IMG/VR virus record: IMGVR_UViG_3300032240_003347
Span: 1-20,987 of that record
Length of the DNA: 20,987 bases
From: a virus
Strand: one strand, 5' to 3'
A program made the position numbers and the translations under genes. The notes beneath the pieces were generated by a model. That model did not search any database. It was not told the origin of the DNA and saw only the letters and a list, made by a program, of their open reading frames with translations. Positions 7,504 to 14,893 of this stretch are shown one piece after another (the first letter of the stretch is position 1; each line of letters begins with the position of its first letter).

Positions 7504-8217
7504 TTAGTCTTTTAAAGCTCTTTTTAATCTTTGATAAGGGGAAACAGAATCTGCTGCACCTACCATGTATTCGTCAGCTAAACCAAAATCAGCATAGTTG
7601 CCTTTTGTAAATTTTTCACTGTTTGAAGTAGCATTTGTAAGATCAACCTCTGCAGTGCCTTTTCTGTTGCTTACAACATACTTGTTTTTAGAAGCTGTTT
7701 TAACTTGAGGTTTCTCAGATTGAGCAACTAAAACAGAATTTAATAATGCTTCTTCTACCCAAGGTTTAAGTGCAGCATGCAAATTTGTTCTGCCATTGGA
7801 ATTTGTCTTTGCTAATTCTGCAGCTCTAAGCCAAGTTTGAATACCTCTGTCATCTGTTTTTACAATAGAATGAGGCCCAGTGCAAAGTCTCTTTACAAAC
7901 TCTTTTGCACTATATTTTTCCAAGGATCTTTCAATCACTGGAACACAATCATCGTACTTTGTAGGCACTACTGCAACTTGAACAGTTTCTTTAATTGCAA
8001 CAGTTGGTGAATCAAACAACTTAGAAGCAACTCTATTTGCAACATCAATGTCAAAATTGTCTGCTGCAAGAAGTTCAACCACTTCGGATTTATTGTAACC
8101 TTGAGCTTTATACTGAGCTGCTTGGGAACTGGCTACAACAACTACGCCATCATTATGTGAACGCAACTCATTGCGCCAATTATAAATCATGTCATCGGAT
8201 GTATTTTTTTCAACCAC
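7504..8217 (-). CDS. Hypothetical protein, 237 aa, first gene of the packaging block
   Basis: It starts at a GTG (8217), chosen because a very strong Shine-Dalgarno AAGGGGAG lies exactly 7 bases upstream. Residues about 33-65 (AAQYKAQGYNKSEVVELLAA, then DNFDIDVANRVASKLF) form a UBA/CUE-like helical unit. The middle segment (FVKRLCTGPHSIVKTDDRGI and beyond) is compact and helical, and the C-terminus is polar, ending PYQRLKRALKD. No catalytic motif is seen and I do not recognise the family. It is followed by a strong terminator and preceded by a leader hairpin, so it is probably expressed as a single-gene unit, perhaps at high level. Confidence 0.8.
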   Translation of the reverse strand: MVEKNTSDDMIYNWRNELRSHNDGVVVVASSQAAQYKAQGYNKSEVVELLAADNFDIDVANRVASKLFDSPTVAIKETVQVAVVPTKYDDCVPVIERSLEKYSAKEFVKRLCTGPHSIVKTDDRGIQTWLRAAELAKTNSNGRTNLHAALKPWVEEALLNSVLVAQSEKPQVKTASKNKYVVSNRKGTAEVDLTNATSNSEKFTKGNYADFGLADEYMVGAADSVSPYQRLKRALKD

Positions 8218-8224
8218 AGTGATT

Positions 8225-8232
8225 CTCCCCTT
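8225..8232 (-). promoter_or_regulatory. Strong Shine-Dalgarno AAGGGGAG deciding a GTG start
   Basis: The complement reads AAGGGGAG, 7 bases before the GTG at 8217. It is the strongest ribosome-binding site in the window and is the reason for accepting the GTG start. Confidence 0.8.
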
Positions 8233-8242
8233 AAAAGAAAAA

Positions 8243-8279
8243 TATCCCTCAGACGTAGTTATAGCGTGTCTTAAGGGAT
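8243..8279 (-). promoter_or_regulatory. Leader hairpin with following U-rich run (possible attenuator)
   Basis: On the minus strand ATCCCTT-A-AGAC pairs with GTCT-GAGGGAT (11 pairs including one G-T, one bulge, loop about 13 bases). It is followed by ATTTTTCTTTT and then the Shine-Dalgarno of the 8217 gene. A hairpin plus U-run inside a 5' leader resembles an intrinsic terminator or attenuator. A stability or RNA-processing element is the alternative. Confidence 0.45.
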
Positions 8280-8304
8280 TTCTTGGAACATATAAGTATA
8301 TTAC

Positions 8305-8323
8305 ATAAAATTAGAAATTTTAT
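8305..8323. repeat. Perfect palindrome ATAAAATT-aga-AATTTTAT
   Basis: Perfect 8-bp arms with a 3-base centre lie in the 149-base divergent region between the genes starting at 8217 (minus) and 8367 (plus). The shape suits a dimeric repressor site, but the AT-rich background weakens the case. Confidence 0.4.
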
Positions 8324-8353
8324 TCCATAGGATTTTTTAGTTCTTTTACAAAA

Positions 8354-8359
8354 CATAAT
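8354..8359 (+). promoter_or_regulatory. CATAAT hexamer 7 bases before the ATG at 8367
   Basis: CATAAT differs from TATAAT at one base and is 7 bases from the start codon. There is no Shine-Dalgarno in the preceding 20 bases. It is a candidate -10 for leaderless expression of the 938-aa gene. No -35 match is visible. Confidence 0.3.
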
Positions 8360-8366
8360 AAGTATT

Positions 8367-11183
8367 ATGTGGAACTACAAACGATCAAAAAGAATAGTAG
8401 AAGCAGCTGATGCATGGGACGTATTGTCATCTCCTAAGTTTGAATGGGGCGGATCATTCAAAGAAACACTAAAAGCTGCTAACTTTAATGACCCTAATCA
8501 AATGCCTACAGTTTACTCTATGTCGCAGCTTATTAAATATGTCACGCAAATCAATTATCTTAAAATGTGTGAAGGCAACATATCAAAATATCGTTCAGAT
8601 TTAGAGTTTTTTGGAAAATCAATTGTAAAGTTTGTGGATAACCACTTGAAGAAGATTGGTACGCCAGATTCAGAAACCTTTCTAATATTAGATTACTTAG
8701 GCAAAATAACTCAACTATTAAGAGAAAAAGGTGTACAGCCAGTTGAGATTGGCGATGGTGCTGGTAGTGCTACAGTGATGGAGTATGGTTTTAAAAGTTT
8801 AGCTTCAATTGGTTTTAAGACATTAAATTTACTCTCTTCAAAAGGTGTACAAATCGATGAATCCACCTTAATGTACATGATAAGAGATGAAGATGTTAAG
8901 AAATTTGGCGTAAACCCTAATGATGTTGACAGAAAAGAAATTCTTGATAGAGCAATTTCAGAAAAACCACTTTTGGAAAGATTCCAAAGCCATCAAAGCG
9001 TAATAAATTTTCTTAATAACACTGATATAAATACAGATTTTGCTAACAGATTGAGACCATTCATGGTGTCATATGTAAGAAGTGGACTTAAGCCTGATCA
9101 ATTTATGTCATTGATAGAAGCTTGTATTGGTATTTTTAATGAATACACAGTCAAGGAACTTTTTAATTATTGTGATACTTACAGCCAAGTTGAAACTTAT
9201 TTTTATATCAAAAAGACAAATCCTGAACAACAATTTTTATTAGAATCATTTATATATTTAATTTACACATATTCATATGAATGGGATATCAAAGATTTTC
9301 ATATTGAGCAATTAAGACAAGATCCTGAGTTCAAGGAATACTGTGAAAAACAAGGAGATAAAATTAGGGATTTGTGGTTATACCAAGGATTTGCCACTGT
9401 TGATACCATGTTGAAATATCTTGAAAAAAATCCTGAAAAATTAGATAATTTCAAACCAGGTGCATTAAATCAACTTCCTAATTTAGCTGCCTTAACATCA
9501 AAAAGCAATCAAGCTAAGAATACTATTTTGAGCAGTGGATTAGATGTCATATCTAAAGCAATCAAAGAGGGTGTTATTAAGAAAATAGATCCTTTTGAAA
9601 AGTCATGGAATCCTGACTATGATCCATTGGTAGAATCTAAATCCATACCTATCAATGCTTCAGATTTTGAAAAAAGAGAACTTGAAATACAAAAGTCATC
9701 CAAACAATTGTTCACTCAATTTTCAACAAGCTATATTGATAAAATGGAACAAGAAAGACAATATACAACTATTTCAAAAGAAGATCTTATAAAATACGCT
9801 GAAAAATTAACTTTACTTGAATTTGATAGCAATACTCTCAAGTCATTCTTAATCAAAAACAATATTACAAAATTACAAATTAATGATATTGATTTTGTTG
9901 ATGGTTTATGGAGAGGCTTATTTGTTCCAAGATTTCCAACTCAATCTGGAGAAAAAGTGCCAGCAATCATTATAAGAACTGATTCATATGACTCATTAGA
10001 GCATCATAAGCAATTAGCTGAAAACTTGGGCATTTCACATACCAAATTTACAGAAGCAACAAGAAGACATGAAATTGCTCACGCTCTTCATTATCTTGCA
10101 GCTGGTGATCTTATAATGGCTCCATCTGAAGAACTTAATCCAGAAGTTACAAAAGAAGAAGCGTATTTGATCAATCCTTCTGAAATGTATGCAAGAGTTC
10201 ACGGTGACATTCCTTATCTGTCTGAAATATTTAGAAATAGACTTTCAAATTTGATGGTTTCTAAAACAGTATATGAAGCTGCAAAAGAACAATGGCTTCA
10301 AGATATTGTCAATCAAAAAATCCACCTTATGTCTGGTGGTACAAATGTTCGAAGATTGATGATGGAAGATGCATCAGCAGAATTCAAAAAAGAAAATTTT
10401 GGCAAAATTAGAAAGCCAGATGGAACTGTAATTGAACTCCCTGATCCACAAGAAGCTGTATTGAAAATTCTTGAAAGACAAAGACACAGATTGGAAATGA
10501 TATTCCATGAAATCTTTACTGTTGCTGGAAAAAGAGATTTTAGAAGAGGTTTGATAAAGAGAAAAAATCAAATCAAGAAGGAATTAGAATCATTAGGGGA
10601 TCTTAATTATTCCAAGAAAATTGATTTAGAAAATGAACTTAAAAGGGTTGAAGAAGATTTAATTAAATCTGGAACAATGATGATATTTGATGTCAGTGAT
10701 GTTTCTGATTCAGTTTTAGAAGGATACTTAAAAGATTACTTTGGCAAGGTTGCTGATGCTGTAGCTAATGGTTTATTGACAAGTGACGTTCTTGATTTAG
10801 ATGATCCTACAAGAGCAAAACAACAAAAGAAAGATGATGATGCTGGACCGGAAAAACCAACAGCTGAAGACATCGCTGAAATCACTAAATCATTAATTGG
10901 CTACACTGAAAAAATACCTGGTGGAAGAAAGTTTGATGAAATGATGCCTGTTTATACTGGCAAAGAACTTCCTCAAGGTACTTGGACTTGGAAAGAAGGC
11001 GGAGATCCTAATGATCCTAATAGTAGAAAAAGAGCTCCTGGACATTTTCCTGGACTTGAACCTACAAAACCTCAACCTGGTGCTAATATAAAAATGGAAA
11101 CAGAAAAGCCTGGTGATATCAAAGATCCATTTACATCTGACAAAAAAGCATCAGTATACAATCACAGAAGATTAGTCAAGTAA
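8367..11183 (+). CDS. Large protein with HExxH zincin metalloprotease motif, 938 aa
   Basis: The central region carries R-H-E-I-A-H-A-L-H (H568, E569, H572), followed 34 residues later by NPSEMYAR (E606), the usual arrangement of a gluzincin-type zinc peptidase with a third ligand Glu; similar 'PsE.yAR' segments occur in phage polyvalent-protein metallopeptidase domains. The N-terminal ~500 residues are helical and unrecognised. Residues about 735-775 are a charged coiled coil (KRKNQIKKELESLGD region), and the tail (about 860-938) is Pro/Gly-rich. There is no signal peptide. The gene is alone on the plus strand, divergent from the packaging block, and its last 12 bases overlap the end of the sigma gene on the other strand. 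Possible roles are virion maturation, ejected protein or host-directed protease; the substrate is unknown. The motif is clear, the role is not. Confidence 0.85.
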   Translation: MWNYKRSKRIVEAADAWDVLSSPKFEWGGSFKETLKAANFNDPNQMPTVYSMSQLIKYVTQINYLKMCEGNISKYRSDLEFFGKSIVKFVDNHLKKIGTPDSETFLILDYLGKITQLLREKGVQPVEIGDGAGSATVMEYGFKSLASIGFKTLNLLSSKGVQIDESTLMYMIRDEDVKKFGVNPNDVDRKEILDRAISEKPLLERFQSHQSVINFLNNTDINTDFANRLRPFMVSYVRSGLKPDQFMSLIEACIGIFNEYTVKELFNYCDTYSQVETYFYIKKTNPEQQFLLESFIYLIYTYSYEWDIKDFHIEQLRQDPEFKEYCEKQGDKIRDLWLYQGFATVDTMLKYLEKNPEKLDNFKPGALNQLPNLAALTSKSNQAKNTILSSGLDVISKAIKEGVIKKIDPFEKSWNPDYDPLVESKSIPINASDFEKRELEIQKSSKQLFTQFSTSYIDKMEQERQYTTISKEDLIKYAEKLTLLEFDSNTLKSFLIKNNITKLQINDIDFVDGLWRGLFVPRFPTQSGEKVPAIIIRTDSYDSLEHHKQLAENLGISHTKFTEATRRHEIAHALHYLAAGDLIMAPSEELNPEVTKEEAYLINPSEMYARVHGDIPYLSEIFRNRLSNLMVSKTVYEAAKEQWLQDIVNQKIHLMSGGTNVRRLMMEDASAEFKKENFGKIRKPDGTVIELPDPQEAVLKILERQRHRLEMIFHEIFTVAGKRDFRRGLIKRKNQIKKELESLGDLNYSKKIDLENELKRVEEDLIKSGTMMIFDVSDVSDSVLEGYLKDYFGKVADAVANGLLTSDVLDLDDPTRAKQQKKDDDAGPEKPTAEDIAEITKSLIGYTEKIPGGRKFDEMMPVYTGKELPQGTWTWKEGGDPNDPNSRKRAPGHFPGLEPTKPQPGANIKMETEKPGDIKDPFTSDKKASVYNHRRLVK

Positions 11184-11735
11184 GAAATCATCACCCAATA
11201 GTTCTTTCATTTTAGATAAGCCTCGTTGCAATCTTTTTGAAAAAGAACTTTGGGTGATATTCAATTTAATTGATGCTTGTTCTTGATCTAATCCTTCAAA
11301 AAAATACAATTCAATAGCTTCACGTTGCTTTTCATTCAATTTTGTCAAAGCTGCATGAATTGAAATTGCACTATTTATTTTATTAAAAGGGTCGTATGAA
11401 TCTTCGTCAGGGCAATAGTCTTCAATAAAATACTCATCTGTTTGGTATTTATCAGTAACGTATCTAAAAAGATTGATATCTATTCTGGTTGATAAAAAGT
11501 AAGAAAAATAAGTAAGAGTTGGATCGTATTGATCGATCAACTTTTTTAGTACAAACACTGACTCTCGAAATATATCTTCTCTATATCTTGAAAGCTTTGG
11601 ATTTTTATATATGCAACGACTTACTGATGAAAGCAATAATGGCTTGTAAAAATCATATAGTTGAAATAATGCATCAGAGTCATCATTTTTGCATAACTCT
11701 ACAAGCTTATTTATATGTTCATAGTTATCTTGCAT
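11172..11735 (-). CDS. Sigma-70 family RNA polymerase sigma factor, 187 aa
   Basis: Small two-domain sigma. Region 2-like sequence spans about 18-95 (DALFQLYDFYKPLLLSSV... IDQYDPTLTYFSYFLSTRI), and region 4 helix-turn-helix spans about 130-178 (LTKLNEKQREAIELYFFEGL, DQEQASIKLNITQSSFSKRL). It would redirect host polymerase to phage promoters. After the last helix the protein ends in an acidic-hydrophobic tail, KELLGDDFLLD. It is the last gene of the dnaN-delta-sigma set; its ATG is 7 bases after the delta stop, no Shine-Dalgarno is seen, and a perfect TATAAT lies 6 bases before the ATG (overlapping the delta stop codon). It shares little with the 231-aa sigma in the next unit, so the two probably serve different promoters. 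Confidence 0.88.
   Translation of the reverse strand: MQDNYEHINKLVELCKNDDSDALFQLYDFYKPLLLSSVSRCIYKNPKLSRYREDIFRESVFVLKKLIDQYDPTLTYFSYFLSTRIDINLFRYVTDKYQTDEYFIEDYCPDEDSYDPFNKINSAISIHAALTKLNEKQREAIELYFFEGLDQEQASIKLNITQSSFSKRLQRGLSKMKELLGDDFLLD
11190..11258. repeat. 17-bp imperfect inverted repeat at a convergent gene junction
   Basis: The left arm (11190-11207, ATCACCCAA-t-AGTTCTTT) pairs with the right arm (11242-11258, AAAGAACT-TTGGGTGAT) over 17 bp with one bulged base and a 34-base loop. It lies just after the stop of the plus-strand 938-aa gene and inside the last codons of the minus-strand sigma gene. It could protect or end the plus transcript; there is no T-run, so it is not a standard terminator. 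Confidence 0.5.
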
Positions 11736-11741
11736 TCATAA

Positions 11742-11747
11742 ATTATA
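11742..11747 (-). promoter_or_regulatory. TATAAT hexamer 6 bases before the ATG at 11735
   Basis: The complement reads TATAAT and overlaps the delta-subunit stop codon. It is a candidate -10 for a separate leaderless sigma transcript. No good -35 is seen at normal spacing. Confidence 0.35.
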
Positions 11748-12741
11748 CAGATAACATTTTATTCAAAAGCAAAAACATACTTTGTTCTACTTTGCCATTA
11801 TTTCTTAAATGTGATATTGAATCGATTACATTACTTATCATCTGTGAAATTTTTTCAGAACTTGGTCTATTCTTTGACATTTCAAATTTTATGCGAATAG
11901 GGTTTTGAGTCTTAGTTGCAAAAATACATTCTTGCCAATCATTGCTAAAGTATTTTCCAAGTAAATCTTTCTTCTCTACAATCTTAGTCACTTCATCCAA
12001 GTTGTAAATATTATTTTCTTTACATGAAACTATTTCAAGAACAAAGATAAGTTGTGAAAGAAAAATAAGCAATAAAGCTTGTTCACCTATAGAATCAATT
12101 AGCTTGTCTGATAAAATAAAAGCTTCTTCAATATTGTTATTTAAGACATATTCGATAAATTCGAATATGTCAGCATCAGTAATAAATGCTGAGTTTTGCA
12201 AATCCTCAATGGTAATCTTGTCATTGATTGAAAGTATTTTTTCAAATTCTTTATTAAGCAAATCAACATCATAGCAAATTGATTCTTTTTTAGATCCAGT
12301 TGTTTTAGATTTTACTTTGACAGTGGGGCAATTTTTATTTAACCAGTCAAAACAAATTGCATCTATAGTTTTTTTAGATGTATTTATGTAACTATTAATA
12401 GCTCTTCTCAAACCAGCAAAATCACCATACAAAGGATATGAATGGTCAAATATAAGGTTGGATTTCTTAATGGATTGAATTAGAGAGTTTCGACCATCAA
12501 AACTTTCATCATCGTAAAATAAAAAATGTGTGCCTTTATTTGTAGAAATCTGAGTTTGAATAATCTTAAGCTTTTCTACATTTGGGTTATCGTGTAAAAA
12601 AAGTTTATTTTGATCAAAGAACACAGAATAATTCTTTGCTTGATTTTCTGGATTATCACATAAAACAAGAATTCTGTCAGGAAATTCTTTCTTGACAGAA
12701 TCTATTGCAGCTACTTTTGATCCAATATAAATTCTTGACAT
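11743..12741 (-). CDS. holA: DNA polymerase III delta subunit-like clamp-loader protein
   Basis: The 332-aa product (start ATG at 12741; the longer TTG at 12762 lies inside dnaN) has the length and layout of bacterial delta: an N-terminal alpha/beta part that keeps the fold but lacks a P-loop (IYIGSK... RILVLCDN... THFLFYDDESFDGR), a middle helical part (KTIDAICFDWLNKNC), and a C-terminal collar with the DADIFEFIEYVLNNNIEEAF and LLLIFLSQLIFVLEIV helices. Delta is the subunit that opens the clamp ring. Sequence similarity is remote, and the call leans on fold pattern and on the gene lying one base after dnaN (TAA-T-ATG). DnaX is encoded about 3 kb upstream. No Shine-Dalgarno is needed if translation is coupled. 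Confidence 0.65.
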   Translation of the reverse strand: MSRIYIGSKVAAIDSVKKEFPDRILVLCDNPENQAKNYSVFFDQNKLFLHDNPNVEKLKIIQTQISTNKGTHFLFYDDESFDGRNSLIQSIKKSNLIFDHSYPLYGDFAGLRRAINSYINTSKKTIDAICFDWLNKNCPTVKVKSKTTGSKKESICYDVDLLNKEFEKILSINDKITIEDLQNSAFITDADIFEFIEYVLNNNIEEAFILSDKLIDSIGEQALLLIFLSQLIFVLEIVSCKENNIYNLDEVTKIVEKKDLLGKYFSNDWQECIFATKTQNPIRIKFEMSKNRPSSEKISQMISNVIDSISHLRNNGKVEQSMFLLLNKMLSV

Positions 12742-12742
12742 A

Positions 12743-13864
12743 TTAACCCATTGGAAAAACAATGTGATTGTAACTTAATGTTTCAACCATGAGCAAGTAA
12801 AAACCATTATATTCTTTAACATTTAGGGTTATTTGATCTTGCGGAAGAATTTCAATAACTTTAAGAAGATGGTTTGCAAGATATACAACTTCTAAACTTT
12901 CCACTTCTTCCTCAAGTTGTATCTTATCAACTATAGTTCCTTTGTCAGCACTTGAGCCTGTGATAATGAGTTTATCAGCTTCAAAATGCATATTTATAGT
13001 GTGTGAAGATGAAATGTTTCCAATGAACTTGATAGATTGAAGTAATTGTTGTTTGTCAACTTTTGTAGACAATACATGATTTGATTCTGAAAAAAACTTA
13101 TTGTAATTTTCAAAAACGCTCTGATAAGAATTATTCTCAAGAGCTGTTGTAAAAATGTTATCATCCCATTTCAAAAATAGTTTACTTTTGTAAATAGTAA
13201 ATTTAAATTCATCATTTTTATTTACAAAGTTTAAGAGTAAATCTGCTGAAGATTTAGGAATAAGATGAGAACTTTGATTTGTATATTTTTTGCCAAATAT
13301 TGAAATTCTGTGTTTATCTGATGAGCAACAATTAAACTCATTTTTGTCTACAAACATCAGAATAGAAGTGTAAGGATACTCATCTATATCAGGAGCACAT
13401 GAAAAAGATGTTAATCTCAAAGCATCTGAAAAGTTTGAATAGTTCAAGTTATCAAAAACAACATCTGAAGAAATATCAAATGAATTGAACAACAAATCAT
13501 CAATATTTGAAACTATAGATGTTCTAAGAGAAACTCTTGTTTTCTTATTACCAAATACAAGAGAATGATCATCTTCGAGATAGGCAAACTGAACTTCGTC
13601 TGTTGGAAAATTAGAAAAAGCATTATAGAAAAGATTGGCATCTACTGCAAAGCATTTATCTTCATCAACAGAAATATTCATTCCAAAATTGACAGAAGAT
13701 TGACCATTGCTAAGATAAATATTCAATAGGCCATCTTTAGTGTAAAACAACAGGCTATCGTAACCTGTTGTTTTATTTTCATTCATGGATATCTTCATTT
13801 TATCAAGTTTGCTCATAAGAGAAAACTTGGTTAGATAATCTGATTTTTTTAGTTTGAATTTCAA
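12743..13864 (-). CDS. dnaN: DNA polymerase III beta sliding clamp
   Basis: The 373-aa ring-forming processivity clamp is of the bacterial beta type (E. coli DnaN 366 aa), not the shorter T4 gp45 type. Signatures are the N-terminal strand MKFKLKKSDYL, SSDKHRISIFG (residues 181-191, equivalent to the family's TDGHRLA), HLIPKSSADLLLNF (200-213, equivalent to vPrKg..EL.r.l), and a C-terminus ending VFPMG as in the family's MPMR. The start is TTG at 13864, overlapping the purA stop; an AGGGG Shine-Dalgarno (13873-13877) lies 8 bases upstream, and only this start keeps the first beta strand (the next ATG is 16 codons later). It is translationally linked to purA upstream and to the delta-like gene downstream. 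It would hold the phage or host replicase on DNA. Confidence 0.85.
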   Translation of the reverse strand: MKFKLKKSDYLTKFSLMSKLDKMKISMNENKTTGYDSLLFYTKDGLLNIYLSNGQSSVNFGMNISVDEDKCFAVDANLFYNAFSNFPTDEVQFAYLEDDHSLVFGNKKTRVSLRTSIVSNIDDLLFNSFDISSDVVFDNLNYSNFSDALRLTSFSCAPDIDEYPYTSILMFVDKNEFNCCSSDKHRISIFGKKYTNQSSHLIPKSSADLLLNFVNKNDEFKFTIYKSKLFLKWDDNIFTTALENNSYQSVFENYNKFFSESNHVLSTKVDKQQLLQSIKFIGNISSSHTINMHFEADKLIITGSSADKGTIVDKIQLEEEVESLEVVYLANHLLKVIEILPQDQITLNVKEYNGFYLLMVETLSYNHIVFPMG

Positions 13865-14847
13865 TGTAGCTGCCCCTGGAATTCTATGTCAATTGATGGA
13901 TCCAAATAGTTTGCAATACGATTCATGAAAGTTTTTTCATCACTACAATTTACTACCATTTGATCTTCATATAAATTCCATGCGCTGTTAACCTGACGAA
14001 GAACATCCATTTTATTAACAATCAAGAAGTCAACTCCGTTCATTTTACAGGCTTCGTTTACTTCATCAAGGTCTAACCAGTCGATTTGTCTTGGTCGTCC
14101 TGTTGTGGCTCCGTACTCTTGACCAATGTCACGCAGCTTTTCAAATCGTTCGTCGTATTTTTGGTATCCTTTAGCTCCAACATAGGTAGAATAACACTTG
14201 ATAACCCCGATAACATTCCGTACTTGCTTATAATTGAAACCATTATTTAATACAGCTCCTACACCTGTGTTTGAAGAAGTGACATAAGGATAGTCACCAA
14301 AGTCAATGTCAAGCCAATATCCTTGAGCACCTTCAGCTAAAAACTTCTTTGGTTGACCATGAATATAAGTATACATATCAATGAGATATGGTTCCAGTTC
14401 AGGGACATCCTTGGCACGAAGACCCGTACGAGCCATTTTGTCTCTATAACAAGGCCCATTGCCAGTTCGAGTGGTTCCAATAGTTGTATCTTTGGAATCT
14501 TCTTCTATGTGTTCAGGAGTAATAATATGAGCGTTATGTGCAATCTTTAGAAGCGATGAATCGAATCCAAATCCTTTAAGATACTCAAGTTCGTCAAATA
14601 ATTTTTGTGTATTGATAACACAACCATTACCGATGATAGAAGTAATACCATGCAACAAACCGCAAGGAACAAGATGTGTAACAATTTTCTCTCCATTGAG
14701 GTAAATTGTATGACCAGCATTGCCTCCCCCATTGAAGCGAATGACATAATCATAATCCCCACTCATAGCCATTTGATTGGCTATTTTACCCTTGCCTTCA
14801 TCGCCATATTGCATGCCGATAACTACATCAACAATTGAAGTTTCCAT
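13861..14847 (-). CDS. purA: Adenylosuccinate synthetase, short archaeal/phage type (PurA/PurZ family)
   Basis: GTP-dependent ligase that joins aspartate to IMP, the committed step to AMP. The 328-aa form is about 100 residues shorter than bacterial PurA, as in archaeal and phage members. Active-site elements are intact: GMQYGDEGKGK with D16 (the catalytic Asp; as I recall, Ser in phage PurZ), NAGHT with H46, GTTRTGNGP (124-132), EGAQG (172-176), SSNT (191-194), GATTGRPRQIDWLD (246-259) and the guanine-binding NKMD (278-281). The start is the ATG at 14847; an upstream TTG (14853) is unlikely. It has its own promoter (TTGCTA-N17-TAGAAT) and a perfect palindrome within it. Three sampled rows contain 25-30 G+C per 60 bases, clearly above the neighbours. 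Retained D16 favours IMP over dGMP as substrate, so I do not call it PurZ. Confidence 0.92.
   Translation of the reverse strand: METSIVDVVIGMQYGDEGKGKIANQMAMSGDYDYVIRFNGGGNAGHTIYLNGEKIVTHLVPCGLLHGITSIIGNGCVINTQKLFDELEYLKGFGFDSSLLKIAHNAHIITPEHIEEDSKDTTIGTTRTGNGPCYRDKMARTGLRAKDVPELEPYLIDMYTYIHGQPKKFLAEGAQGYWLDIDFGDYPYVTSSNTGVGAVLNNGFNYKQVRNVIGVIKCYSTYVGAKGYQKYDERFEKLRDIGQEYGATTGRPRQIDWLDLDEVNEACKMNGVDFLIVNKMDVLRQVNSAWNLYEDQMVVNCSDEKTFMNRIANYLDPSIDIEFQGQLH
13873..13877 (-). promoter_or_regulatory. Shine-Dalgarno AGGGG deciding the dnaN TTG start
   Basis: The complement reads AGGGG within the last codons of purA, 8 bases before the TTG at 13864. It supports the unusual start codon and coupled translation. 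Confidence 0.65.
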
Positions 14848-14851
14848 AATC

Positions 14852-14877
14852 AATATTCTACTTCATCGTAGAATATT
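14852..14877. promoter_or_regulatory. Perfect 10-bp palindrome in the purA promoter (possible operator)
   Basis: AATATTCTAC (14852-14861) and GTAGAATATT (14868-14877) are perfect inverted arms around a 6-base centre. The repeat fills the promoter spacer and covers the -10, the classic position for a repressor operator. As RNA it would form a hairpin only if transcription began upstream. Confidence 0.6.
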
Positions 14878-14883
14878 TAGCAA
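14855..14883 (-). promoter_or_regulatory. Sigma70-like promoter of purA: TTGCTA-N17-TAGAAT
   Basis: The -35 TTGCTA (14878-14883) and -10 TAGAAT (14855-14860) match consensus at 4 and 5 of 6 bases with an ideal 17-base spacer. The -10 ends 7 bases before the ATG, so the message would start at or next to the start codon. It lies in the 46-base gap after the 231-aa sigma gene. Confidence 0.5.
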
Positions 14884-14893
14884 GGATCAAAAT

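Noticed and set aside
11519-11908. Plus-strand 129-codon frame across the sigma/delta junction
   Set aside because: It is antisense to two recognisable genes, with no ribosome-binding site and low-complexity composition.
12742-12762. TTG start at 12762 for the delta-like gene
   Set aside because: It lies within dnaN without a ribosome-binding site; the ATG one base after the dnaN stop is the simpler choice.
13861-14847. Calling the gene purZ and claiming a Z (2-aminoadenine) genome
   Set aside because: The catalytic Asp of PurA is present, the guanine-binding NKMD is present, and no datZ, mazZ or DpoZ companion is seen in the window.
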